From NCBI GenBank assembly GCA_964645205.1, contig CAZYBO010000010.1, positions 1 through 35,524 on the forward strand: a stretch of 35,524 bases of DNA, read 5' to 3'. Of the stretch, positions 16,364 to 25,600 are shown piece after piece. The notes under the pieces were generated by a model. It was not told where the DNA came from, made no database searches, and saw only the letters and a program-made list of their open reading frames with translations. Position 1 is the first letter of the stretch. Each line of letters begins with the position of its first letter. Source of the stretch: CAZYBO01 sp964645205. GTDB taxonomy: Bacteria; Pseudomonadota; Alphaproteobacteria; Rickettsiales; SXRF01. The position numbers were made by a program, and so were the translations under genes.

Positions 16364-16690
16364 TCAGCTTTCCCAGAATACCGTTTTCATCTGCGGATTG
16401 CGCTGGAGGATGCGCCGCGCGATTTCCAGTGTCAGCCCGGCATGCGCGGGCACATAGATGGTGCCCTGCTGCGCGTCTTGCACCGCCGCCTCGAAAGCCA
16501 GTGCGCTGAGCGGGCGGGAAACATTCTGCGCATCGGCGAAGAATTTTTTCTGCCATTCGCCGGTTACGGCATAAATCACCGATTCCTTCACCGCCGCCAG
16601 CTTTTGCTGCATGGACGACTGGCACGCGAGGGTAAAAAGCATGGCATCGGACTGCGCCGCCGTCATGTTAATGGGTGCTGCGTTGCTCAT
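16364..16690 (-). CDS. Conserved-position small protein of unknown function
   Basis: A 108-aa protein I do not recognise. It is predicted soluble and mostly helical: the N-terminal half is rich in Ala, Gln, Met and Ser, and the C-terminal half has an aromatic/charged stretch (GEWQKKFF) and ends MKTVFWES. It has no ankyrin repeat and no copy of the array C-terminal module. It sits between the AAA+ gene (4-nt ATGA overlap) and P1 (1-nt gap), so it is translated with both. That position suggests an adaptor linking the ATPase/VWA pair to the ankyrin proteins, which is inference. The start is supported by the ATGA overlap and good coding context. Confidence 0.75.
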   Translation of the reverse strand: MSNAAPINMTAAQSDAMLFTLACQSSMQQKLAAVKESVIYAVTGEWQKKFFADAQNVSRPLSALAFEAAVQDAQQGTIYVPAHAGLTLEIARRILQRNPQMKTVFWES

Positions 16691-19263
16691 TTGGTTTTCC
16701 CTTTCCTCGCTGTTTCACTGGCTTTGGCGAACTCACGCGCGGCATGCGACACCTGTTCCACTTTTTCCAGACCGGTGACATAGTTAGGCACGCTGCATTG
16801 CGTCACCTTGTTCGACAGCAGTTCAGCCAGCGTGTTGTTGCCGGTGACCGCGCCGTCGCTGCGGGTGTTGCGCATCATGAAGGCCATGCTCAGATCCTCG
16901 CTGACGTCGCTGGATTTTCCGCTCAGCATGTCTTTTAAAACGGCGTCGATCGCTTTCTCCGCGCGCGGCTTGGTGGCATCGATATAGGTAACGCCGGTGC
17001 GCTCAAGCAGCTTGGCGATTTTGGGGTCGAGTTGCTGGCCGACCACAAGCGTCCTATCCGCCGCGATGTCACGCAGGACGTGGACGGGCACTTCCTTCGC
17101 CCCGTCCTTGCCTTCCTTTTTGCACATGACCGTGGTAATGGCGAACTTCGATTTCGGCTCGTCCATCATCGCGATGCGCAGCGGCTCGTCGCACGCCGCG
17201 TCACCGGTATACTGCGCACCCTGCTCGCCCGCGCTGATAAGCGCCTTATTCCATAGCGCGGGAAGGTTCTTTTCGCGCATCACCGGCACGGCGAGCGCCA
17301 TCATCAGCCCGTCATGGTCGGCGAGTTTCGCCGGGTCGAGGCGCATCCAAGACTCCCCACCGGTCGGCGTAGCATCGTGGGTGACGACCTGTATGAACGG
17401 CTGCTGCCTCAGGCTGTTGACATCCATGTTAGCGACGAACGCGCTGCTCGCATGCGCGGACATCGGTTCCTTACCCGCCTTTTTCGCTTCGATGAGCATG
17501 CGCTCGACCTGCGCCGTCGAGATCATGTCCTCATTTTTCTCCGGCATCCCGTCATAGCGCGCACGCAGGAGGTCGCAGAGGAAATCGCGCACGAGCGGCG
17601 CCTGCCTTGAAACCGACTGGCCTTTCATAACGTCGATGTTCATCAACTCAGACATCAGCTTCACATCGCTTTTCTTAGCGCCGGTCAACTTGGCTTCACA
17701 CAGGCCGTTATTGGCTGCGTGCGCCATGATGTGCGTGCGCGTGTGCGGCTTTTCGGTGGTGTGGTCGAACAGTTCGCCCAGCACGTGGTCGCAGAAGCGC
17801 GTGCCGTTGTTCAGGTTGACATCCTCGGCTACTGCCACAGCCGTATCCCCGTCGCTGAACGCATCGCGGCTGAAGCCGCCGCTTTTGGAGCGCGGCATGG
17901 ATTTCGCCACGACGTTATCGGACTGTTGGATGTGATCGAGCATCATGCGCAGGCCGACGCCGACCATGCGGTTGAAATGGTCGTCCACTTCCGCCGCGAG
18001 GTCAGGATTTTTGCCGCTGCGATGCATCTCGGAATTAGGATCGAGCATAACCGCCAGCCCGTGGTAGAACTTCGCGCCTCGCTCGGCGGCCTGCATCTCG
18101 TTCTGCCAGTTATCGAGACGTTCGAGCTGGTGCGACGGGATTTTTGCCTGATCTTCCTCGCTCAACCCCAGCCTGCGTACATCGTGCAGGAACTGGGTGA
18201 AATGATCCGGGTTGGCTTTCCAGCTTTCCTCGCCAATATGGTATAGCGTGGTGATGGGCACGCCCGTGCGCGCTTGGCACCAACGGTGCTGATAATCCGC
18301 TTCCGTCGGCGGGTCGATGGTAACCGGGCGCAGACGCTGGTAGGCCGACGTATCGAGCTGGCGCGTAGTCGTGCCGTCCTTGCTCAAATTGCCTGTGAGG
18401 GTGACGAAGAAGCCGGGCTTCATGTCCTTGCGATGGAAAGTGAAGGACTGCCCCGTGCCCCCATTGGCAACGTATTTGTCGATTTCGCCGGTCATCAACT
18501 GCCAGAAAAGCTGCAGGCCTGCATCGCTGCCCGGCTCGCTCTTGTTGTATTCGTCGAGGATGATCTCGCGGTTTTCCTTCCATGCGCGGATAAGTGCGCC
18601 TTCGCGGGTTTTCAGGCCGAGCTGCGTGCCATCGGCCTTGTCCAGACCTTCGATGGTACGCACCTGATTGACGATACTCGTCATAGCGGCGGCGTCGGCA
18701 TCGGCAGCGGCCTCCCAGTCCATGCTCACGCGCTTTCCTTCCTGCGAGAAGCCTTTATCCAGCTTCTTCAGAAGCGCTACGGAGGCGGATTTCAACGTAC
18801 CTTCGCGCAGGCGCTCGTCGATCTGGTCGATCAGCGCCTTGCTGCTGTCCATGTCGATGACCGTTTCAAAAAACAACTCGTTCAAATTGCGCTTTTTGCC
18901 GCAATCCACCACGATCGGCCCACGCGGGTCGCGCATGTTGCCGATCAGTTCGGCAAGAAACGACTTGCCCGCCCCGGCCTCGCCAAGCACGCACTGCACG
19001 CGGCGGCGGCCATCTGGCGCGCGCAGCTCCAGCGCTTTCTTGAATACCGGGAGCATGCCCGGCGTGGGCATGTTGCGGAACGCCAGCCCGAGCACTTCGC
19101 TCTGCTGACGTTGCGAATGAAGTTGCAACTGCGGATCCTCGATCACGCCGAGTTCGGACGTGACGGCGCCGCCCTTGATCTCGCGGTGCGTCATCGGGTA
19201 CGGGCGTCCCGGCTTGCCTAACTGCACCGGTTTATAGCCGGACTCTTGGATGTTATCGCTCAT
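16687..19263 (-). CDS. MoxR/CobS-type AAA+ ATPase
   Basis: An 858-aa AAA+ ATPase. Visible elements (numbered from the ATG at 19263) are Walker A GEAGAGKS (94-101), the MoxR/CobS-like pre-Walker-B stretch TREGALIRAWKE (219-230), Walker B EIILDEYNK (233-241), sensor 1 FFVTLTGN (285-292) and a probable arginine-finger region LDTSAYQRLRP (303-313). Walker A and Walker B are about 140 residues apart, longer than the roughly 60-70 usual in MoxR/CobS proteins, so an insertion of some 70 residues is present (about 125-215). The ~540-residue C-terminal half matches nothing I recognise; it contains a stretch resembling a DxDVNSLR/IQVVTHD beta region and ends in a Lys-rich tail. Such ATPases work as hexameric remodelling machines with VWA partners, and here the VWA gene lies immediately upstream (2-nt gap). 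A GTG two codons earlier (19269) could also start, but GAGAGG lies five bases before the ATG. Confidence 0.88.
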   Translation of the reverse strand: MSDNIQESGYKPVQLGKPGRPYPMTHREIKGGAVTSELGVIEDPQLQLHSQRQQSEVLGLAFRNMPTPGMLPVFKKALELRAPDGRRRVQCVLGEAGAGKSFLAELIGNMRDPRGPIVVDCGKKRNLNELFFETVIDMDSSKALIDQIDERLREGTLKSASVALLKKLDKGFSQEGKRVSMDWEAAADADAAAMTSIVNQVRTIEGLDKADGTQLGLKTREGALIRAWKENREIILDEYNKSEPGSDAGLQLFWQLMTGEIDKYVANGGTGQSFTFHRKDMKPGFFVTLTGNLSKDGTTTRQLDTSAYQRLRPVTIDPPTEADYQHRWCQARTGVPITTLYHIGEESWKANPDHFTQFLHDVRRLGLSEEDQAKIPSHQLERLDNWQNEMQAAERGAKFYHGLAVMLDPNSEMHRSGKNPDLAAEVDDHFNRMVGVGLRMMLDHIQQSDNVVAKSMPRSKSGGFSRDAFSDGDTAVAVAEDVNLNNGTRFCDHVLGELFDHTTEKPHTRTHIMAHAANNGLCEAKLTGAKKSDVKLMSELMNIDVMKGQSVSRQAPLVRDFLCDLLRARYDGMPEKNEDMISTAQVERMLIEAKKAGKEPMSAHASSAFVANMDVNSLRQQPFIQVVTHDATPTGGESWMRLDPAKLADHDGLMMALAVPVMREKNLPALWNKALISAGEQGAQYTGDAACDEPLRIAMMDEPKSKFAITTVMCKKEGKDGAKEVPVHVLRDIAADRTLVVGQQLDPKIAKLLERTGVTYIDATKPRAEKAIDAVLKDMLSGKSSDVSEDLSMAFMMRNTRSDGAVTGNNTLAELLSNKVTQCSVPNYVTGLEKVEQVSHAAREFAKASETARKGKTK

Positions 19264-19265
19264 AA

Positions 19266-22200
19266 TCACCTCTCTCGCTTTTGATTCATGGTTCGTGTGG
19301 CCTGCCGCAGCTTTTGCTGGTGCTCGGCCATGGTTATGGTCGGTTGGGGTTGGGTTTTCTGGAGGCGCGCGGAAAGCAGCGCGGATAGTTCGGCTTCGAT
19401 CTCGCTAACGTCACGGGGATGGGCAACGCCGATCCCCTGCGCACGATTGCGTACGGCAGCTTTATCGGCGAATGCGTCGAAGGCGGTTTTATCGGTATTG
19501 ACGATCACGCCGTCCACCGTAACGCCCGGCGACGCAGCGAGCAGGCGTTCGATATTGATTTTCGCGGCATTCATGTCGTGGATCTCGCCATCGCCGACAT
19601 AGACCAGCATGGTATTGCCCGCCACCGCGTCGCTCTTCGCCGAACGATTGATGAGGTCTTCCGTGGCGTGCTTGATGCCCGGCGCAAGATATTCCTGCGG
19701 GGTTTTACAATTGGGGCAGCCTTCGTTGCGGCAGCCGCCATCCTCGCCCCGGCTAAGGCGTGCGACCATACCCAAAATTTTCCCGCTGAACGCTTCGGCA
19801 GCCTGCGTATCGCTGTGTTCATGGCCTTTGATATGCTGCGGGTTAACACTGCCGACGGCGATGATGGAAGTCGTCCAGCCCGCGCGCTTGGCGGCTTCGT
19901 TCATGACGATAGTGGCGTCGCTGGCCGTATGCAGGCGGAGGCTATTGCTATTGCCCGCATGGTGGTAGGACGAGGCGGAATCGTCGATCAACAGCACGAG
20001 ATGCGGCACAGGCGGATTCGGACGCTCCTCGTCCTTGCGGAAGCGGTTCATATCGTCGTATCCCACTTCCTGCCCTGTGAGGCGGCGGGTAATGAGATCG
20101 CGATGGGCGGCGTCGTCGAAGCGCTCCATTTCACCGCCTTCCGGCAGCAATGTGCGCGTGTTCGACGGCTTGACGGTTTCGTCAACCTGTTTTTTGCGGA
20201 TGCGCGTGAACAAATCGCTCAGGCGGCGTATCGTCGGCTCCAGCTCGGCGACGCGCTTGTGGTAGGCGGTGGGATTGGACCGCCTGATAGTGGTCGTGAT
20301 GTTATAGGACTGCGTGGTGGGGATGGTAGAGGTACGCGGCGCGCTGACGACCTTGCCGCCGTAATCGCGATCCGCCATCGATCCGACGGTTTGACCGCGT
20401 TCGCGCAACAACTCGCCGATGGTCTTGCCCTTGTCCTCGCCGTCGCGCGTGCGGTATTTACGCTCATTCGCGCCTTCGAGCGGGGCGGTGGAAGCCTTCT
20501 GCTCACTTGCTTGGCCCTGGCGCGATTCCTCCCTCGTCTTGATGTCTTTGATTCTGGGCAGCCCGTGATCATGCTCCTGTGGCGTTTCGGAAGGCATCTC
20601 TACTTCGAGTTCTTCGTCAACGCCTTCGACTTTCACCTTGATGGTGCGCCTGCCTTTTTGCTTACCCGGCTTGGGTTGCGGCTTGCCCTCATCATCACCG
20701 TTTTTTGGCTCGCCTTTGCCTTTATCTTCGTCTTTGCCCTTATCTTCGCCTTTGCCCGTACCGTCGCTCTTTTCATCCTTCTTCTCGCCATTGCCGCCTT
20801 TGCTGGACTTGTCTTTTTTCGTTTGGCCGGTGCCAGGCGATTGATCTTCGCCCTCACCTTCACCTTCGCCTTTGCCCGTACCGTCGCTCTTTTCATCCTC
20901 CTTCTCGCCATTTCCGCCTTTGCTGGGCTTGCCTTTTTTCGTTTGGCCGGCGCCAGGCGATTGATCTTCGCCCTCACCTTCACCTTCGCCTTCGCCTTCG
21001 CCTTGCCCTTCACCTTCGCCTTTGCCCGTACCGTCGCTCTTTTCATCCTCCTTCTCGCCATTGCCGCCTTTGCTGGACTTGCCTTTTTTCGTTTGGCCGG
21101 TGCCAGGCGATTGATCTTCGCCTTGCCCTTCACCTTCGATGGGTATGCCTTGGCCATTGCCACCCTTTTGAGGATTGGCCAACTGCTCATCGATCTGCTT
21201 TTCGGTGGATTCCATGATCGTTTTTACCAGCGGCATGGCGTAGCGTTCAAAGATGTCCTCAACGATTTCGCAGCGGCGGTTGGCGCAATCGTCGATGATC
21301 TTGGGGAGGCTGCCGTGGCTGAACAGGCGATCGCGCTCGGTGGGCTGGAGATGCTCGATACCCTCCGGCCCGCCGCAGAGCTTCATCAGCTCCTCGAACG
21401 ATTCCTGCGTGGTCATGCTCTCCGGCGCTCCGCGTCGTCTTTTCGGCACGCCCTGCAGCCAGTCGCGCTCGATACCGATTTCCTTCCAGCCTTTCTCGCT
21501 ATCCTCAAACAGGCCGTTATTGCGAAGGAACGACATGCGCAGCGTACGGCAGAGATTGTGGAATTTTTTCTGCGCGATTTCCGCCGGGTCTTCCGCCTTT
21601 TGCATCTCTTCCTGCGTCGGCACGGTGACTTTGCGCGCGTTCAGCACTTCCTGCCCCGCGCCGCAGAGCGTCACTTCAATCGCATTTCGTGAGTCGCTGT
21701 AGTCCTGCGGCTTAACCAGCGACTGGTTGACCGCATAGCGATCCACCACGTTGTTCTCCGCCTCGTCGAACAGGCGGTGGCGCAGTTTCCACTCCGTAGA
21801 GAGCATTTGCAGGCGTTTATATTCTGCTTTGGTAAGTTTCTTTTTTTCCTTCAGCGTTTTCTCAATCTCGATCATTTGGTCGTAGATGACCTGCATCTTC
21901 GGCGTGAACTTGGTGGTGAGCTGGCTGTGGCCGACTTCGTGCAGATTCGCCGCGCGCGTGTGTTCGACGCCGCTGATAAGGCTCCACAGCATGTCGAGGT
22001 TCACGAGATTCTCCTGACGGCTGTAGTAATAACCTACACCGGGATAGCCTTGTTGCGGCGCGCCCCAACGCATATGTGCGCTGGGATTGCTCACGCTGTC
22101 GGCGATCTGGAAAGCCTGCTCGCGCAATTCGTCGCGCATGAAGGCGGATTGCTCCACCTGCTTCCATGCCGAACTGCTGGTGATGCTGCGGCCGAGCATC

Positions 22201-22523
22201 TGCATGATGGAGGCTTGCGGCGTGACGGCGATAGACGCAAGCGCGGCGCCCCACAGCAATTGCGTGGCTGGACTGGCGAGGTTCACCGGTTTCGCGGCAA
22301 CGCCGGCTTTGAACATGGTTTCGATATTTTTCATCTCGGCGGTGACGGCTTCGCGCACCTTCGCATCGGGGGTAACGGCAGGATCGGCAAGCTGCAGCGC
22401 GAGGGCATGCACATCGTCGGCAGAAAGTTGTGCATGCAAAAATTTGTCAGCAATAGCGACACGCAACCCGTTTAAAGGTTGCGACAGTATCTGGTCGATC
22501 GTGGAACCCCTTGCCATCGCCAT
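19266..22523 (-). CDS. VWA-domain protein with N-terminal HExxH (putative metallopeptidase)
   Basis: A 1085-aa protein, first gene of the operon. The N-terminal half (about 1-440) is helical and carries LHEVGHS (194-200), an HExxH zinc-site signature, followed by FDEAENNVVDRY (252-263), where Glu254 or Glu256 could be the third ligand. Residues 451-625 are a low-complexity Gly/Glu/Lys/Asp linker with tandem repeats. The C-terminal VWA domain (about 835-1050) has a complete MIDAS start, LLIDDSASS (844-852, DxSxS), and a later VGDGEIHD (976-983). A CRNEGCPNCK cluster (931-940) is inserted within it. The order helical domain, acidic linker, VWA resembles CobT of cobaltochelatase and VWA proteins of the DUF2201 type, paired as usual with a MoxR-like ATPase next door. 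Cobalamin synthesis is unlikely since no cob gene is near. ATG 22523 follows AGG by six bases; a second ATG lies two codons downstream. Confidence 0.87.
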   Translation of the reverse strand: MAMARGSTIDQILSQPLNGLRVAIADKFLHAQLSADDVHALALQLADPAVTPDAKVREAVTAEMKNIETMFKAGVAAKPVNLASPATQLLWGAALASIAVTPQASIMQMLGRSITSSSAWKQVEQSAFMRDELREQAFQIADSVSNPSAHMRWGAPQQGYPGVGYYYSRQENLVNLDMLWSLISGVEHTRAANLHEVGHSQLTTKFTPKMQVIYDQMIEIEKTLKEKKKLTKAEYKRLQMLSTEWKLRHRLFDEAENNVVDRYAVNQSLVKPQDYSDSRNAIEVTLCGAGQEVLNARKVTVPTQEEMQKAEDPAEIAQKKFHNLCRTLRMSFLRNNGLFEDSEKGWKEIGIERDWLQGVPKRRRGAPESMTTQESFEELMKLCGGPEGIEHLQPTERDRLFSHGSLPKIIDDCANRRCEIVEDIFERYAMPLVKTIMESTEKQIDEQLANPQKGGNGQGIPIEGEGQGEDQSPGTGQTKKGKSSKGGNGEKEDEKSDGTGKGEGEGQGEGEGEGEGEGEDQSPGAGQTKKGKPSKGGNGEKEDEKSDGTGKGEGEGEGEDQSPGTGQTKKDKSSKGGNGEKKDEKSDGTGKGEDKGKDEDKGKGEPKNGDDEGKPQPKPGKQKGRRTIKVKVEGVDEELEVEMPSETPQEHDHGLPRIKDIKTREESRQGQASEQKASTAPLEGANERKYRTRDGEDKGKTIGELLRERGQTVGSMADRDYGGKVVSAPRTSTIPTTQSYNITTTIRRSNPTAYHKRVAELEPTIRRLSDLFTRIRKKQVDETVKPSNTRTLLPEGGEMERFDDAAHRDLITRRLTGQEVGYDDMNRFRKDEERPNPPVPHLVLLIDDSASSYHHAGNSNSLRLHTASDATIVMNEAAKRAGWTTSIIAVGSVNPQHIKGHEHSDTQAAEAFSGKILGMVARLSRGEDGGCRNEGCPNCKTPQEYLAPGIKHATEDLINRSAKSDAVAGNTMLVYVGDGEIHDMNAAKINIERLLAASPGVTVDGVIVNTDKTAFDAFADKAAVRNRAQGIGVAHPRDVSEIEAELSALLSARLQKTQPQPTITMAEHQQKLRQATRTMNQKRER
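19269..19274 (-). promoter_or_regulatory. Shine-Dalgarno GAGAGG deciding the AAA+ start
   Basis: GAGAGG with five bases to the ATG at 19263. The alternative GTG at 19269 overlaps this site and would leave it without a ribosome-binding site of its own. Confidence 0.65.
20730..21119 (-). repeat. Tandem repeats encoding the charged linker of the VWA protein
   Basis: Three copies of a unit beginning EDQSPGTGQTKKGK and ending DEKSDGTGKGEGE, at codons about 469-518, 519-558 and 559-598. The first unit is 50 codons, the others about 40; the length difference comes from a GEGEGE run. The copies are nearly identical at DNA level, so repeat number probably varies among strains. Confidence 0.88.
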
Positions 22524-22685
22524 CCGCCGCCTGCTGTAAGTGACTGCTTTAATAATAAAAAATGGCAGGTTTTATACTACCGGTTTAATATTAAACATTT
22601 ATGACGCACGGCCAGGGAATTGTGACAGTTTAATGATGGTTAATTATTGCCGCGCCAAGAGAAAATAGCTTTTTTTATCAGCCTA
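22524..22685 (-). promoter_or_regulatory. Intergenic region, probable operon promoter
   Basis: A 162-bp AT-rich gap between the stop of the giant adhesin gene and the VWA start. On the minus strand a TATAAA at 22571-22576 could be a -10 box, leaving a leader of about 45 nt; the matching -35 (around 22594-22599) is poor. Three TTTAAT motifs occur (22548, 22584, 22629). The adhesin end has a possible weak stem (AATAG.GC / GCTATT around 22664-22683) but no T-run, so readthrough cannot be excluded. Nothing coding is seen. Confidence 0.45.
22583..22596. repeat. Perfect 14-bp palindrome, candidate operator
   Basis: GTTTAATATTAAAC reads the same on both strands. It lies between the candidate -35 and -10 positions of the operon promoter, the usual place for a repressor operator, but no regulator gene is in the window. 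Confidence 0.5.
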
Positions 22686-25600
22686 TTACTGGAAATACAC
22701 GATACTCAGGTAGCACGTGCTGACGGTACTGGAACCGGTCTTGGGGGTACATAGGAAGGACATAAGGTCGCTTTCCACCCCCCCCTCCTCCTCGCGTTTT
22801 CCAATAATTTCCTGCTGCACGTCATGCGAAAGCGACACGCTGCTTCCGCCGCCGCCGGATGACGCGCCGCCGCCTGTCACCGTGATCGCGGTTGCGTTAT
22901 CCGCGTAGCTGAACGCATAGCCCATCGCGCTCGCTAACGTTCCGCTATCGTAATCAATATTGTAACTGCCCGCATTCGCGCCTTGCGTATAGGTCGTTGT
23001 GCCCGTCAGCGTGCCCGTCACGTTATCCGCGCCCGCGTCGCTGCCCAAGTATCCCGACAGGCTGTATGCATAACCCGTCATGTTGATCGTGTCGTTGTAG
23101 TTGAGGCTCACCGCGCTCGGCGTCGCCGTCAGCGTCGGTGTGAAGCTGTAGAGCAATCCGTCACCCGTCGCAGGAACGCTGGGGCACGAGCCGCCATACG
23201 TGCAGCTGAACCGGCGGAAGTCGTTGGAAAGACCCCCCACCGTGTCATTGGATGGGTTCGCCGAATACACCAGCCAGCGTCCGGTGGTGGCGTCCAGCGC
23301 ACCCGCGCCCGCATTGTTCACGAAGTTCTGACCCGACACCAGCGTGATCGCCGTATTCGCGGCAGAGCTGGTGACGCCGCCCGACGCCCCGAACGTAATA
23401 TCGCTTACCCCATGCGTCCGCGCGAAGAACGTGTTCGCGCCCGCAGTCTGCGCGCCGTTGATCGCAATCCCGCCCGTGGAAGTCTGCACGATCGCATTAT
23501 CCGTCCACGTATAGGCGTTCAGCGTAATCGCCCCTGTGCCGTCCGTGCGGCCGATAATCACATCGTCCGCATCGACGGCATTGAGTATCGCGCTGGTAAT
23601 ACCAAGCGTACCGGCTGCGCCTGCGACGCCGATGGTAGTAGCCGCCGAACGGTTACGGAACCACACGTCGCCGGTGGTCTGGATCACGGTGCTGCCCCAT
23701 GTGGCGGTGTCCTGCGTCAGCGTGATGTTGCCGGTGGCCGAACCGCCGCCGATGGTGGAAGCGGTGCCGTCGTTATAGAAGTCCACCGCGCTGTTGCCGC
23801 CGGTGGAGGTGATGCCGATGGTGCCAGAGCCGGTCGAAGTAATGCCGCTGGTTGCGCCGATCAGCTGGATGCCGTAGTTGCCGGTGTCCGTGCCGCTGCC
23901 ACCCGTGCCGGTGACGGAGAGCGCTGCATCCACCGTCGAGATTACGCCGCCGCTTTCAACATCCACACCCCAGTTATTAGCATAACCATTACCGCCCGTG
24001 CCGGTGACGGTAACCGCGCCTACGCCACCGCCCGTGCCGGTGGAGCGGATCGCGCTGCCCGTGCCGGACACACCGACGCCGATATTAAGGATATAGTTGG
24101 TGGTGGTATTAGCCGCCGTTGCGGTACCGGTGACAGAGAGCGCACCATTGATAGCCGAGATCACACCGCCGTCATAGACATAGACGCCGAGGCTTGAGCT
24201 GCGGCTGTTGTTCGTATTACCTACGACCGTCACGCTGCCGCTGCCTGTGGAACTGATAGTCGAACCCGCATCGTCAATGAATACGCCGTGGCCGTTGTTC
24301 TGGACGTTGCCGCCGCCGGTGCCGGTGACCGAGAGCGCACCGCTGTTGGCCTGAATATCGCCGCCGCTATCGACCCACACACCGTAGTTGGCATTGCTGC
24401 TGCCGTTGCCGCCCGTGCCCGTAACGGTGACGTTACCGCTGCCGGTGCTACGCAGAATGGAGTTCTGCATCACACGCGTGCCGTAGTTATTGCTGCTGCT
24501 TCCGTTGCCGCCCGTGCCGGTGACAACGATGTTGGCGTCCGCCGTGGATACGGAAGCGCCGTTATCCAGTGCAATACCGCCATTATAGGCAGTGCCGCCG
24601 GTACCATTACCCACGATGGTAACCGTGCCAAGTCCGCCACCGGTGCCACTGGAGCTGATAGCCGCGGAGTTTTGCACGATGACGCCGAAATTACCGAGGC
24701 CGCTACCCGCGCCGCCCGTACCGGTGACGTTCATGGTGCCGCTGGTAGTGGTGATGGTGCTACCGGAATTGAGCAGGTAGACACCCGTGCTGTTGTTAGT
24801 GCCGCTGCCGCCCGTGCCGGTAACGTTCAGGTTTCCGCTCGTGGTGGCGATGTCGCCGCCCGCGAACAGGTACACACCGATGTTATCCACGCCGCTGCCA
24901 TTGCCACCCGTACCGGTGACGGTCACCGCACCCGTGGTGGCGCTGATGGCCGCGTCGGTGGCGAGATAGACGCCGTAGTTGCGAGCGATACCATTACCGC
25001 CCACGCCGGTGACGTTCACCGTGCCGCCGGTAGTTTGCAGTCGGGCGGCGGTATTATAGACATACACACCGTAATTATCGCTACCAGCCGCATTATTATA
25101 CCCGTGCCCGCGCACAACGATATTGCCGCCGCCCGCGTTCACCGCGACGTTATTCACCCACACGCCATGCGCCACAATTGCATTACCCCATGCATCCCCC
25201 GCCCCCGTACTGCCGCCGACCATGCTGATATTACCGCCGCCGCTGGTGACCGCGCCCGCTACGTAGATATAACCCGACGAATCGTCGTTGCGGTCGGAGT
25301 TGAACGTAATCGCACCGCCGCTGCTGGTAGTGGTAGCACCCGTGCCAAGGACGATGTTGCGATTAGCACGCAGGTCGATGGCACCCGTGCCCGACACCGT
25401 ATCGAACCCGTTGCCGAACGTGATGTCGTTGCCCGAGGAAAGCAGGATCGTACCCGTGCCCTGCGTGGTCAAAGTACCAGAAGCACTGTCCACAATATCG
25501 CCGCTGGCGGTGGTAGCGCTGAAATTATGGCCGGAGGTAAGCGTCTGGCTGCCGCCGAAGCTGATGTTACCCGCGCCGCTCTGGATCAGCACGTTGGCAT

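Noticed and set aside
19419..21692. A 757-codon open frame on the plus strand
   Set aside because: It lies wholly antisense to the VWA gene, has no domain I can recognise and contains long hydrophobic Leu/Phe/Ala runs that are the mirror of the Gly/Glu/Lys linker repeats. The minus-strand frame has clear motifs.
16687..22523. The AAA+/VWA pair as cobaltochelatase CobS/CobT
   Set aside because: The arrangement and the acidic linker are similar, but both proteins are far larger than CobS or CobT, the VWA protein has an HExxH motif, and no cobalamin gene is nearby.
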